Notes: generated from the sequence alone by a model not told the origin. Positions 7,934-17,048 are shown, counted from the first letter of the stretch. The stretch: DNA of 64,000 bases from Methylophilus aquaticus (GCF_030769565.1 NZ_JAVCAP010000022.1:87392-151391), one strand, 5' to 3'. Numbers and translations are program-made.

Positions 7934-8266
7934 GTGGCTATTCAGTTTTTACCTATCCTTAAAGCGGTGGCGCCTTATATTGCGCAGGTGGCTACGGCGG
8001 CTATTCCGGCGTTTACTTCCAAACCTGAGGCTGCCAAGGTGGACCCGTTATTGACGCGGCAGATTGAGGAGTTACAGGCAGCGACGATCCAGAATGCTGA
8101 GTCACTCCACTTGCTGGCAGAAAAAATGCAGCTGGCGATTCAGGCGTTGGAGGAGGCCGGGCAGGAAGCCAAAAAGCAGGTGGCAGCATACAAAACGATG
8201 TTGTTTGCTTCGCTTGGTCTGGCGATGGTCACGGCCATTGCTTGCGTTTACCTTTTGTTGCGTTAA
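7934..8266 (+). CDS. Small membrane-anchored protein of unknown function
   Basis: A 110-aa protein starting at GTG. It has an amphipathic/hydrophobic N-terminal stretch (IQFLPILKAVAPYIAQVATAAIPAF) and a central charged helix likely to form a coiled coil (RQIEELQAATIQNAESLHLLAEKMQ, continuing to KKQVAAY). It ends in one strong membrane helix (MLFASLGLAMVTAIACVYLLLR). The topology suggests a single-pass or tail-anchored inner-membrane protein with a cytoplasmic coiled coil. No family is recognised. It stands alone between the IS110 element and a glyoxalase-fold gene, 99 bp from the latter. Confidence 0.6.
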   Translation: MAIQFLPILKAVAPYIAQVATAAIPAFTSKPEAAKVDPLLTRQIEELQAATIQNAESLHLLAEKMQLAIQALEEAGQEAKKQVAAYKTMLFASLGLAMVTAIACVYLLLR

Positions 8267-8365
8267 GTGCATCCATATGCATTTTGGGCCGTGTTTATCA
8301 TCTCTAAAGAGTGTTGAAACTGTCATCTAGCCATTCAGGACGTGCCATTGAAGGAGCTATTCATC

Positions 8366-8734
8366 ATGTCAAATTTACAGGTCACTGAAATCAAGGCCTT
8401 TGTACCTGCCAAAAACTTTGCGCTTTCCAAGCAGTTTTATCAAGAGCTGGGCTTTACCATGGCTTCTGAAGGGGGCGGGGTGGCTTATTTTCATTTTGAG
8501 CATGTGAGTTTTTTGTTGCAGGATTTTTGTGCGGATCATCTGGCTGAAAACTTTATGATGCATTTGCTGGTACATGATGTGGATGCCTGGTGGAGCAAGG
8601 TGCAGGAAAGTGGTGTGATCGGCCGATACGACCTGAAGATTTGGCCCATTACGCTGCAGCCTTGGGGCATGCGCGACTTTTGTATCACTGATCCTTCGGG
8701 TGTGCTTTGGCGGATTGGTCAGAACGTGGATTAA
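8366..8734 (+). CDS. VOC (glyoxalase/bleomycin-resistance fold) family protein
   Basis: A 122-residue single-domain vicinal-oxygen-chelate protein. The start of the fold (KAFVPAKNFALSKQFYQELGFTMASEGGGVAYFHFEHVSFLLQDF) and the end (WGMRDFCITDPSGVLWRIGQN) are clear. VOC proteins are cytoplasmic and include glyoxalases, dioxygenases and antibiotic-binding proteins; the substrate cannot be deduced. ATG 8366 is preferred over the in-frame GTG at 8342 because AAGGAG (8351-8356) is correctly spaced for it. It is flanked by genes of unknown function and shows no operon partner. Confidence 0.8.
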   Translation: MSNLQVTEIKAFVPAKNFALSKQFYQELGFTMASEGGGVAYFHFEHVSFLLQDFCADHLAENFMMHLLVHDVDAWWSKVQESGVIGRYDLKIWPITLQPWGMRDFCITDPSGVLWRIGQNVD

Positions 8735-9015
8735 CGGCAAGGGTGTTATATGTGCACCTGGCTTGTCCGCAAATAAAAAATCTAACTGTTTGTTGATGTG
8801 TGCGCTGATGTGCGTATTGCTCTCGCGAGTATTTCGCTCTCTGTTTTAATTTCATTCGCAGTCATTTGTTGTTTATCACGCGCAAAACTGCTGGCTGATG
8901 TGCGGTTTTTGTGTATTTAATGTTAAAATTTGAAAACTTATGGTAAGTCACCTCATTTTTTAATAAATAGCCTTAATAATGTTCTCCAACATACTGATAT
9001 AAATAATTATTTTTT

Positions 9016-9576
9016 ATGAAATATTACTGTTGGCGTTTGTTTCTGTACCTGTTTTTTTCAGTATTTTTCTGGCCTTTGTCCGGTTTGGCTGATCAATTAA
9101 AGTCTGAAGCTTTATCGTCGGCTAGTATTTTGGTGCCGATAAAGTCATCCGCTGGGAACGTGATGAGTAAACAGCAGATTTTCAGTTGCCTTGGGTTGCA
9201 GGCAAATACAGAATCACATAAAAAAGTGTTGATGGTTTCTGGGCAGCAGATTAGTCATTTGGAAGGCTTGCTGACAAGTCACGAGCAAAGTCTGCAGCAA
9301 CAAAATAATCAGTTGGATCAACTGGAGGTGCGGGCGTCATCCTCAGCCACCGCCATGAGTCGCTTTCGTACCGTTGCCACGGCCTATAATCATCAGCTTG
9401 AGGTGTTTAATAGCTTGCAGCATGACTATCAGCAATTACTGCAGGCACATAACCAGCAAACTTCAGCTTACAATCATTTGATTGAACAATATCAAGTCGC
9501 GTGTGGCAGCAAGCTGTATCTGGAAGAAGATTTGAAACAGGTGCAGATGGAAATCACCAAACTTTCATCCAAATAA
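9016..9576 (+). CDS. Secreted coiled-coil protein, unknown function
   Basis: A 186-aa protein with a hydrophobic N-terminal signal sequence (WRLFLYLFFSVFFWPLSGLA) and a probable cleavage site after LADQ or nearby. The rest is mostly helical and rich in Gln, Leu and His (HEQSLQQQNNQLDQLEVR; FNSLQHDYQQLLQAHNQQ), consistent with a periplasmic coiled coil. It has two Cys residues after the signal region but no lipobox. The upstream 280 bp are AT-rich with no other gene. No known family is recognised. Confidence 0.65.
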   Translation: MKYYCWRLFLYLFFSVFFWPLSGLADQLKSEALSSASILVPIKSSAGNVMSKQQIFSCLGLQANTESHKKVLMVSGQQISHLEGLLTSHEQSLQQQNNQLDQLEVRASSSATAMSRFRTVATAYNHQLEVFNSLQHDYQQLLQAHNQQTSAYNHLIEQYQVACGSKLYLEEDLKQVQMEITKLSSK

Positions 9577-9736
9577 GCAGTGAATGATGCATTTGCAAGG
9601 TTGAGTGCGCCTTTTATTTCCATCTTGGGCGCGGTCCTGAAAAGCCATCACAAGCGCATGCATTTGGCGTTTATGCACGGGGTATGCCAGCCATTGCTTC
9701 TAACACCCTGCTTGCAAATTTTGCTAAGCTGTTCGC

Positions 9737-12700
9737 ATGCAAAATCAATTCAAAAAAATCTTTTCTGAGCTGTCTCACCGGTTATCTGTTCGCATTATTG
9801 GCGGGCTGCTGGTTTTTTATTTCCTGTTTGCTTATTTTGCGGTCAATCCGCTGGCACAGCGCGTGTTGCCATGGGTGGGCGAGAAGCAGCTTGCCAGCCG
9901 ACTCAGTGTGGGCAAGGTCAGTTTTGATCCGTTACGCCTCAAAACAACCATAGACGATCTTCAACTCACGCAGACTAACGGTGCGCCATTGGCGGCATTT
10001 GACCAACTGATGGTGGATGTTGAAGTCAGTGGCTTGTTGCAATGGGCATGGAAGTTTAAGGAGATCAGCATTCACGGGCCGCGTGTGCAGCTTGAAATTG
10101 CACAAAACGGCACGTTCAACTGGGCCACTTTGCTGGCCAAGCTCAATGAGGATAAAACACCGCCCAGCGAGTCACTGCCACGGCTGATATTGCAGCACAT
10201 TGTGATCCACAATGGTCAGGTCAGTTATCTCGATACGCACCGGGCCACCCCATTTAAAACCGGCTTGTCGCCGATTGACCTGACACTGGACGGGTTTTCA
10301 ACTCTGCCTGAAGATCGCGGCGATTATTTGCTGGCTGCCCGGCTGCCAAACCAGGGTGGAGTGTTGAAGTGGAAGGGCGATATGGGGGTGAACCCGCTGG
10401 CCTCCAAAGGCGCATTTGCAGTAGAAGGCCTCAATCTCGCCAGGTTTAAACCATTGCTGGCAAGTCTGACCCCTGATTTCAAGCTTGAACAGGGAAGTTT
10501 GCAACTGGGCTTTGAGTACGATTTTGCGCTGGTGGACGAGCAACCTGAAGTGGCGGTGCGTGGGTTGCTGATGCAGGTCAGCCAACTGGCTGCCAGCCTG
10601 CAATCAGAGAGAAAACTGGCGTTGTCACAGTTTTCTCTGAGCGCACCAACCATTAACTTCTCCGCGCAACAGCAGCCGCCACTGCGATTGCAGCAACTGG
10701 GTTTGAATCTGGAGGGTCTGGCCTTGCAGCAAGGCAAAGATACCCATGCTTCATTAAAACATGCCGCATTGAAGTTGCCACAACTGGATATCCGTCTCAA
10801 CGGTGCGACACAAGCGGTGTTTGCCGGATTATCCCTGGACATGCAGGCATTGGCATTGGCAAAGGGCAATGAGACCTTGCTGCAGGTGCCTGCGTTGGCC
10901 GTACGCGGGCTCGATTTTGATTTGGCCGAGCGCAGCATTCATGTCGCGCAAGTGGCGCTGCCGGATGGGGAAGTGCATGCCACGCTCGATAAGGCAGGTG
11001 TGATGAACTGGCAACAGGCGTTTGCCGTGGAAGCGCCGGCAGCCAGCGAGACCACGGTCGTTGCGGCTGCACCTGTGTCTGATGTGATCACCGAGGATAA
11101 ACCGTTTCAACTCGCTATTGCCGATGTGCAATTAAAGCATTGGCGTCTGGGGTTTGAGCATCAGCAATTGTTGCATCCATTGCGTGTCAGTGTTGCCGAC
11201 TTCAATCTGGGTTTTGCCGTTGCAGGACCGGCAAATGCATTGGCCATTACGCACGTGCAAGCCAGTATGCATACACTGGCGGCGCACTCCAGTGCGTTCA
11301 AATCACCGGTGGTGAGCCTGACCAAACTTAACCTGAATGAGGCAGCGCTGCATCTGGCCGAGCACAAGGTGCAGGTGCAGGGCCTGCAGTTATCCGGCTT
11401 GAAAACCGGGGTAGTACAGGCCGCGGCCGGGCAGCCGCTGAACTGGCAGACGATTTTGGCGCCATTGCCGGTGACGGCACAACCGGATAGCCAGGCAAGC
11501 TTGCGCGCGAGGGTGTCGTCACCATCGCATCCACAAGCCGCTGCTGGCAGTCAGGCTAGTCCCTGGTCTGTCAGCCTGAAAAAACTTGCGTTGGACAATG
11601 CCAGCGTGCATGTCGAGGATGGCAGTCTGGCCACCCCCGTGGTGCTGGATATTGAAAAAGCCTTGTTTGAAGTGCGCGATGCTTCGCTGGACTTACGCAA
11701 GCCGCTGCCGGTCAATCTGGCGTTTCAGGTCAGACAGGGCGGCCAATTCCGGTTGCACGGCAAGCTCATACCGCAGCCGTTAAAGCTGGATGCCAACCTG
11801 CAATTACAGCAGTTATCCCTGTTGCCTTTTTCAGGCTATGTCAATCGGTTTGCCTTGTTGAAACTGCATAGTGGGGCGCTGGATGTGGGCGGACAACTGG
11901 CGGTGCAACAGCAAAAAACGCTGACGGGCAGTTTTAAAGGGGGCTTTAATATTCATCAGCTGGGCGTGGTGGAAGAAGCAGGCGCAGTGCCATTTTTAAG
12001 CTGGGAGCGGGTAGGCAGTGATAGCCTTGCACTGACGCTGGCACCCAATCAGTTGCATATGACTACGCTGGAAATCGTCAAGCCGACGGGCAAGCTGATT
12101 ATTCATGAAGACAAAACCATGAATGTCACCCGCATCATGCGGCAGCCTGCTACTGTCAACGCTGCACCCATCACTTCTGCACCAAACACTGCTACAACAG
12201 TGACGACATCAGGCGCACGCGCTGCAGTCATGCCTTCTGCCCCTGAGAGCAAAGCGGCTAACAGTGACGGCTTTCCGGTGAACATTGAAACGGTGCGCAT
12301 CGACCGCGCCGAACTCGATTTCGCCGATTTGTCGCTGACCCCACAATTTGGTACGCATATCAATACCTTGAGTGGTGTGATCAATGGGGTATCCACGCAG
12401 CCAATCTCGGTGGCGCAGGTCGAGTTGGACGGCAAGGTCGACGCGTACGGCTCAGCCACCATACGCGGGGCATTGCAGCCATTTAATGTGACACAGTTTA
12501 CGGATTTGAAGCTCGCGTTTAAAAACCTGGAAATGAACCGGCTCACCCCTTACTCAGGCAAGTTTGCAGGTAGACGCATTGATTCCGGGCGCTTGTCTGT
12601 CGCGCTGCAATATAAAATCAAACAACGCCAGCTGGCAGGTGAAAACAAGTTTGTGATTCAGAAGCTCAAGCTGGGGGAACGTGTGGACAGCAAAGAGGCA

Positions 12701-13462
12701 GCAAATCTGCCGCTGGATCTGGCGATTGCAATTCTGGAAGACAGTGATGGCGTGATCGACCTCGACTTGCCGATTGCAGGCAGCCTGGATGATCCACAAT
12801 TCAGCTATGGCGGCATTGTGTGGAAGGCGATTAAAAATGTATTGACCAAGATTGTGACCTCGCCGTTTAAGGCCTTGGGCAAGCTGTTTGGCAGTGGTGG
12901 TGACCAACTGGATGGTATTGTGTTTGAAGTGGGGAGCGCTGAAATTACGCCACCCGAGCAAGAGAAGCTGGTTGCAGTCGCGCACATGCTTGGTCAACGT
13001 ACCAAGTTGCGTTTGTCTGTCACCCCAGCTTACAATCAGGCAGCCGATGCACGTGCATTACAGGAACAGTCCTTGCGCAAACAGGTGGCTGTTGCTTTGG
13101 GGATCAAACTGGCTGCGGGACAAGCCCCGGGGCCGATTGATTTGAGTCATCCAAAAACGCAAAAAGTACTGGATGATTTGTATAACACCTTGACGAAAAA
13201 ACCGCTGCTCAAACGACTGGCTTCGAAATTTGAAAAGCCGGAAGATGGGCATTATGTACAGCTACAGGAGCAGCTGACTGTCAGTATCGTCATCACCGAG
13301 GCCGATTTGCAAGCCTTGGCTACGGCCAGGGGGGTGGCGATGCAGAACTTTTTGGCTGATGCGGGGATTACTGGCCAACGTTTGCGGGTGCTGCCGCCCG
13401 TCAAAGTGTCAGAAACACCGGTGACCAGCACACTGGCAATGGAGGTCAATGCTGAAAAATAG
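9737..13462 (+). CDS. Large DUF748 / AsmA-like envelope protein
   Basis: A 1241-residue protein with one N-terminal membrane helix (about residues 20-40, IIGGLLVFYFLFAYFAVNPL) and a long periplasmic part of DUF748 type. Recognisable stretches are VSFDPLRLKTTIDDLQLT near the N-terminus and RIDRAELDFADLSLTPQFGTHI near residue 855. Later come LTPYSGKFAGRRIDSGRLSVALQYKI and LDLAIAILEDSDGVIDLDLPIAGSLDDP. The C-terminal VFEVGSAEITPPEQEKL resembles an OmpA-like motif fused in many family members. DUF748 proteins are distantly related to AsmA/TamB-type lipid-transfer proteins, so an envelope role is likely. The substrate is unknown. The length is at the upper end of the family. Confidence 0.85.
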   Translation: MQNQFKKIFSELSHRLSVRIIGGLLVFYFLFAYFAVNPLAQRVLPWVGEKQLASRLSVGKVSFDPLRLKTTIDDLQLTQTNGAPLAAFDQLMVDVEVSGLLQWAWKFKEISIHGPRVQLEIAQNGTFNWATLLAKLNEDKTPPSESLPRLILQHIVIHNGQVSYLDTHRATPFKTGLSPIDLTLDGFSTLPEDRGDYLLAARLPNQGGVLKWKGDMGVNPLASKGAFAVEGLNLARFKPLLASLTPDFKLEQGSLQLGFEYDFALVDEQPEVAVRGLLMQVSQLAASLQSERKLALSQFSLSAPTINFSAQQQPPLRLQQLGLNLEGLALQQGKDTHASLKHAALKLPQLDIRLNGATQAVFAGLSLDMQALALAKGNETLLQVPALAVRGLDFDLAERSIHVAQVALPDGEVHATLDKAGVMNWQQAFAVEAPAASETTVVAAAPVSDVITEDKPFQLAIADVQLKHWRLGFEHQQLLHPLRVSVADFNLGFAVAGPANALAITHVQASMHTLAAHSSAFKSPVVSLTKLNLNEAALHLAEHKVQVQGLQLSGLKTGVVQAAAGQPLNWQTILAPLPVTAQPDSQASLRARVSSPSHPQAAAGSQASPWSVSLKKLALDNASVHVEDGSLATPVVLDIEKALFEVRDASLDLRKPLPVNLAFQVRQGGQFRLHGKLIPQPLKLDANLQLQQLSLLPFSGYVNRFALLKLHSGALDVGGQLAVQQQKTLTGSFKGGFNIHQLGVVEEAGAVPFLSWERVGSDSLALTLAPNQLHMTTLEIVKPTGKLIIHEDKTMNVTRIMRQPATVNAAPITSAPNTATTVTTSGARAAVMPSAPESKAANSDGFPVNIETVRIDRAELDFADLSLTPQFGTHINTLSGVINGVSTQPISVAQVELDGKVDAYGSATIRGALQPFNVTQFTDLKLAFKNLEMNRLTPYSGKFAGRRIDSGRLSVALQYKIKQRQLAGENKFVIQKLKLGERVDSKEAANLPLDLAIAILEDSDGVIDLDLPIAGSLDDPQFSYGGIVWKAIKNVLTKIVTSPFKALGKLFGSGGDQLDGIVFEVGSAEITPPEQEKLVAVAHMLGQRTKLRLSVTPAYNQAADARALQEQSLRKQVAVALGIKLAAGQAPGPIDLSHPKTQKVLDDLYNTLTKKPLLKRLASKFEKPEDGHYVQLQEQLTVSIVITEADLQALATARGVAMQNFLADAGITGQRLRVLPPVKVSETPVTSTLAMEVNAEK

Positions 13463-13529
13463 TGTGTGTTGTGCACTGCAACCACAGACAGCCTATGCTT
13501 GTTAATCGATATGAAAAGGCGCATGAAAC

Positions 13530-13850
13530 ATGGCAAAGTTTGTTCCAAGGCAAGCAATTAAAACGAATACGTCGAGTATTGAAGTCACCATGGATGCAGC
13601 CAACCCCTTGCATTCCGGCAGGCACCGTTTTCAGCTGATTGTTGAGGATGATTCCGGTAATGTGTCTGAGCCTGCCACGGTGGATGTGGTGGTGATTGAC
13701 AACAAAAAACCGACTGCACTACTTGATGCCCCAGCCACAGTAGTGTTTGGACGTTCATTTTCATTGTTGGGCGCGCGCTCTTTCGACATGGGCCGTGAAA
13801 GATTAAAAGTTACCGCTGGGTGCAGCTCTCCTGACGGTCCATCATGGTGA
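13530..13850 (+). pseudogene. Frameshifted Ig/PKD-like protein
   Basis: The intact part encodes MAKFVPRQAIKTNTSSIEV, then RHRFQLIVEDDSGNVSEPATVDVVVIDNKKPTALLDAP, a beta-rich Ig/PKD-like domain. After FDMGR (near base 13795) the frame becomes implausible. Another frame immediately continues as KIKSYRWVQLS followed by TGA at about 13836, exactly what a PKD-type domain end looks like. A one-base change in frame therefore probably separates the two parts, giving an original protein of about 110 residues. A sequencing error cannot be excluded. It sits between the DUF748 gene and small membrane-protein genes. Confidence 0.55.
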
Positions 13851-13878
13851 TGCGTCTCATCAGCGCACAGGAGGCGCG

Positions 13879-14244
13879 TTGAATATTCAAAAGCAGAGTG
13901 TTTTAGTGGCGCTGACGGGCGCCATAGGCACGCTCTGGTTTGAGTATGTGGCAGCTGCAGGCTTTGGGTTTCTGACGACCAAGAGTGGCTGGTGGATGAC
14001 CGCGTGGACAGTGTTACCGTATGCGATGCTCTTTTTTGGCAGGCATGTCGCAACGGGAGCTCAAGCCCAGCGCTGGATGCTATGGATTTCATTGCTGGTG
14101 GTTACGACAGGAATGTATGCGTATTACCAGGCTTTTTTTGTGTTTCTGGATGCACAGAGTGCCCTGATCTTTCTGTTTATGCCCTTGTTGCAAAGTATGG
14201 TCTGTTTCACGCTGTTGATTGTTGTTAAATTCTTTGGAAAATAA
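13879..14244 (+). CDS. Small four-helix inner-membrane protein
   Basis: A 121-residue protein with about four hydrophobic segments: VLVALTGAIGTLWFEYVAAAGFGF, MTAWTVLPYAMLFFG, WMLWISLLVVTTGMYAYYQAFFVFL and ALIFLFMPLLQSMVCFTLLIVV. It begins at TTG 13879, supported by a perfect AGGAGG at 13869-13874. No family is recognised and no polar catalytic motif is evident. It lies in a run of small envelope genes and is followed at 30 bp by a lipoprotein gene. Confidence 0.65.
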   Translation: MNIQKQSVLVALTGAIGTLWFEYVAAAGFGFLTTKSGWWMTAWTVLPYAMLFFGRHVATGAQAQRWMLWISLLVVTTGMYAYYQAFFVFLDAQSALIFLFMPLLQSMVCFTLLIVVKFFGK

Positions 14245-14274
14245 TCTGTGCCATCTGACAAGGGAGTCATCGTG

Positions 14275-14478
14275 ATGCGAATTTTGCGCGTAAGCAGTAT
14301 GGCAATGTTAGCCTTGCTGGCAGCTTGTTCGTCGCAGCAGATGTATACGTCAGGACAATATTTGCAACGCAACCAGTGTATGCAACTGGTGGAGCAGGCT
14401 GCCATGGACAAGTGCTTGCAACAGGCGGAGTTGCCCTACGAGCAGTATACGCATGCGCGAGGTGAGTCACTCCCATGA
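14275..14478 (+). CDS. Small putative lipoprotein
   Basis: A 67-aa protein with a lipoprotein signal peptide (MRILRVSSMAMLALLAACSS). The lipobox LAAC gives Cys18 as the lipidation site, followed by about 50 residues with two further Cys (RNQCMQLVEQAAMDKCLQQ). ATG 14275 is selected because AAGGGAG at 14259-14265 is suitably spaced and an upstream in-frame start would disrupt the signal peptide. The two Cys in CMQLVEQAAMDKC could form an intramolecular disulfide in the periplasm. The function is unknown. Confidence 0.65.
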   Translation: MRILRVSSMAMLALLAACSSQQMYTSGQYLQRNQCMQLVEQAAMDKCLQQAELPYEQYTHARGESLP

Positions 14479-14548
14479 CTAGATGGGGCACGGTATACAG
14501 ATATATAAGATGCCCGATTTGATCGGGGTATTGTGTATGGCGTGCTGA

Positions 14549-14962
14549 ATGATGATGCAGTTTAAAAAAATACTTGCCTATCTTTGGGCATCGCCGACGA
14601 CACTGGTGGGCGTTGCACTGGCAATGCCTTTGCTTTTAACAGGCGCCAAAATCAGATGCGTGCAGGGCGCGTTTGAAATCTATGACGGCTGGCTGCTCAG
14701 ATGCCTGACGCAGGCGGGTGGTTTTGCTGCGATGACGCTCGGGCATATTGTGATAGGCGTTTCGGCTGACTGTCTGCATACTTTGCGTTGCCATGAACAC
14801 GTGCATGTCAGGCAAGCCGAGCGTTGGGGAATCTTGTTTATTCCAGCCTATGTGCTGGCAGGGTGTTGGCAAAGCCTGTGTGGCCGTCATGCCTATTATG
14901 ACAATCCGTTTGAACGGGAAGCGTTTGCAGCGGATGAAGAGATGCAATCACATGATGGCTGA
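14549..14962 (+). CDS. Conserved membrane protein with HExxH motif
   Basis: A 137-residue protein with N-terminal hydrophobic segments (about residues 15-31 and 56-72) and a conserved block HEHVHVRQAERWG (His82-Glu83, His86), followed by FIPAYVLAG and YYDNPFERE (118-124). HEHVH satisfies the zinc-metalloprotease HExxH pattern, and Glu124 could be a third ligand, but activity has not been shown for this family to my knowledge. It is predicted to be in the inner membrane. It ends at a perfect bidirectional terminator shared with bamD. Confidence 0.65.
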   Translation: MMMQFKKILAYLWASPTTLVGVALAMPLLLTGAKIRCVQGAFEIYDGWLLRCLTQAGGFAAMTLGHIVIGVSADCLHTLRCHEHVHVRQAERWGILFIPAYVLAGCWQSLCGRHAYYDNPFEREAFAADEEMQSHDG

Positions 14963-14995
14963 TCAAAAAAGCCAGCATCTGCTGGCTTTTTTGAT
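14962..14995. terminator. Bidirectional rho-independent terminator
   Basis: A perfect dyad: ATC, six A, GCCAGCA, then TGCTGGC, six T, GAT. It lies between two converging genes and would terminate in both directions. Confidence 0.85.
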
Positions 14996-15013
14996 ACGAA
15001 TAATATTTCCAGC

Positions 15014-15847
15014 CTAGTAAAGACTTTCCCAGAATTTCCACCAGATTTTTTCTTCCTCCTGAATTTTTCCGGTGACCATGGGGTTATCAGGGTAATTTGT
15101 TTTCAGAATACGCAAAGTATCTGCCTTGAGGTCGTCCAGTTCCATGGCGTCGTAGGCGCTGACCATGGTCACCAATGCATCTTCGACGGCTGTTGAATTC
15201 GGGTAGGTTTCGAGTACGAAGCGTGTTCTGTTCAAGGCAGCAACATAAGCTTTGCGCTGCATGTAGTAACGTGCAACATGCATTTCATGCAATGCCAGTG
15301 CATTGACCAGATAGATCATGCGCTGGGTCGCGTCTTTGTAGTAACGGCTGGTAGGAAAGCGTTCGGTCATCTCTTTGAATGCAGCAAAGGAAACCTTCAA
15401 GGTTTTTGGGTCGCGGTCATTGATTTGCTGCCCGGTATATTTTTCCATGAATCCGCGCTCGTTAAACGTGGCCAAGCCTTTTAAGTAGTAGGCGTAATCC
15501 AGGTTAGGGTGATTGGGGTGCAGCTTGATAAACCGGTCAAGTGCCGAGATGCAGAGTACCGGTTCAGTTTTTTTATAGTAGGCGTAAGCAACTTCTAACT
15601 GCGCTTGTGTTGCATAGACGCCATGCGGATACCGTGATTCCAGCTTTTGAAAGTATTCAATCGCCTTGTCGTAATTCTTGTCGACCATTTTTTCCTGGCC
15701 GGTGGCGTAAAGCTTTTGTTCGCTCCAGCCTTTCGTCTCATCCAGTGGGTTGGGGTTACCAAAAATGGCGCAGGCGCTCATTGAAATCGCGGCGATTAAA
15801 ATAAAAGCACGCGTGAGCAGGGCGTTAAGCGGTAAAATGCGAAGCAT
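15014..15847 (-). CDS. bamD: Outer membrane assembly lipoprotein BamD
   Basis: A 277-aa lipoprotein: N-terminal signal with lipobox SMSAC (Cys26), then TPR-like repeats beginning KLYATGQEKMVDKNYDKAIEYFQKLESRYPHG. Conserved BamD stretches include LDRFIKLHPNHPNLDYAYYLKGLATF and SRYYKDATQRMIYLVNALALHE. It is the essential lipoprotein partner of BamA in inserting beta-barrel proteins into the outer membrane. The length fits the family. It is divergent from rluD, with 46 bp between the start codons, an arrangement common in proteobacteria. Confidence 0.95.
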   Translation of the reverse strand: MLRILPLNALLTRAFILIAAISMSACAIFGNPNPLDETKGWSEQKLYATGQEKMVDKNYDKAIEYFQKLESRYPHGVYATQAQLEVAYAYYKKTEPVLCISALDRFIKLHPNHPNLDYAYYLKGLATFNERGFMEKYTGQQINDRDPKTLKVSFAAFKEMTERFPTSRYYKDATQRMIYLVNALALHEMHVARYYMQRKAYVAALNRTRFVLETYPNSTAVEDALVTMVSAYDAMELDDLKADTLRILKTNYPDNPMVTGKIQEEEKIWWKFWESLY

Positions 15848-15893
15848 GTTGTTAAACAGTCGTTAGATTAAGGAACTCAAGGCATTATAACTG

Positions 15894-17048
15894 ATGCCGT
15901 TTAAAAATATGAAAGAAAGCGCAAGCTTAACTCTGGTCGTCCCCACCAGCCTTGGCGGGCAGCGTTTGGACCTCGCCTTGCAGCAGATGTTGCCTGACCA
16001 TTCGCGCAGCCGTTTACAAACCTGGATTAAGGAGGGCTTGGTGCTGCTGGATGGTGCTGCCCCTACCGCTAAAACCAAGGTGTGGGGCGGCGAGAAGCTG
16101 CTGGTCAACCCACCTGAAAACTTGCAGGAAAACGCGTTTTCGCCGGAAGATATTCCACTGGATGTGGTGTATGAAGATGATGCACTAATGATTATCAACA
16201 AACCTGCGGGGTTAGTGGTGCACCCTGCCGCTGGTAACTGGAGCGGGACTTTGCTCAATGCCTTGCTGTTTCAGTGGCCGCAGCTCAAAGACGTGCCGCG
16301 TGCCGGGATTGTGCACCGGTTGGACAAAGATACCAGCGGCTTGCTGGTGGTTGCCAAAACATTAGAGGCGCAAACCAGCCTGGTGCGTCAGTTGCAGGCA
16401 CGCACAGTCAAGCGTGAGTACCGGGCGATTGTCTGGGGGCAGCTCTGGCGCAATGGTAAGGTCGATCAGCCCATCGGACGTCATCCACATCAGCGCACCA
16501 AAATGGCGGTGGTGCGCAAAGGTAAGTCTGCCGTGACCCACTATCAGATTCTGGAGCGGTTTGGTACTAACACTTATTTGCGTTGCAACCTGGAAACTGG
16601 ACGCACGCATCAGATCCGCGTGCATTTGCAATACCTCAAAGCCCCGATAGTTGGCGATCCCATGTATGGCATCGGCAATATCATTCCGCACAAGATGATG
16701 TCACAAGAACTGCGTGCCGTGATTGGTGATTTCAAGCGTCAGGCCTTGCATGCGGTTAAACTGGGGCTGATCCATCCGGTCACCAATGAATTCATGGAAT
16801 GGCAAATTGAGCTGGCGGATGACATGCGTGTTTTGCTGGATGCGATGCGCACCACCGAGCTGCCGGATGAGCCATTGGCGCCGGTGGATTTCAATGTGGA
16901 TGAAAACGGGTTGTTTATTGGCGAAGAGGATGAAGACTGGGGCGATGATGACCTGGATGCAGACTTTGAGGATGCCGAGGGCGACGATGCAGATTGGGAC
17001 GATGATGCACCTCTGGAAGATGATGCACCTCTGGAAGATGATGCATAG
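15894..17048 (+). CDS. rluD: 23S rRNA pseudouridine(1911/1915/1917) synthase RluD
   Basis: A 384-residue RluA-family enzyme with an N-terminal S4 RNA-binding domain (about 20-75, QRLDLALQQMLPDHSRSRLQTWI) and a synthase domain. The catalytic motif is HRLDKDTSGLL, with Asp144 as nucleophile. It modifies helix 69 of 23S rRNA. The protein is about 50 residues longer than typical RluD because of a highly acidic tail (EEDEDWGDDDLDADFEDAEG and beyond) that includes an exact 18-bp tandem repeat. It is followed at 14 bp by pgeF, a usual neighbour. Confidence 0.95.
   Translation: MPFKNMKESASLTLVVPTSLGGQRLDLALQQMLPDHSRSRLQTWIKEGLVLLDGAAPTAKTKVWGGEKLLVNPPENLQENAFSPEDIPLDVVYEDDALMIINKPAGLVVHPAAGNWSGTLLNALLFQWPQLKDVPRAGIVHRLDKDTSGLLVVAKTLEAQTSLVRQLQARTVKREYRAIVWGQLWRNGKVDQPIGRHPHQRTKMAVVRKGKSAVTHYQILERFGTNTYLRCNLETGRTHQIRVHLQYLKAPIVGDPMYGIGNIIPHKMMSQELRAVIGDFKRQALHAVKLGLIHPVTNEFMEWQIELADDMRVLLDAMRTTELPDEPLAPVDFNVDENGLFIGEEDEDWGDDDLDADFEDAEGDDADWDDDAPLEDDAPLEDDA
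17001..17045 (+). repeat. 18-bp tandem repeat in the rluD 3' end
   Basis: Unit GATGATGCACCTCTGGAA occurs exactly twice (17001-17018, 17019-17036), followed by the half unit GATGATGCA. It encodes DDAPLE repeats in the acidic tail. Exact identity suggests recent duplication by slippage. Confidence 0.9.

Noticed and set aside
9580..9768. 62-codon frame between the coiled-coil and DUF748 genes
   Set aside because: Weak start, overlaps the DUF748 N-terminus, no family.
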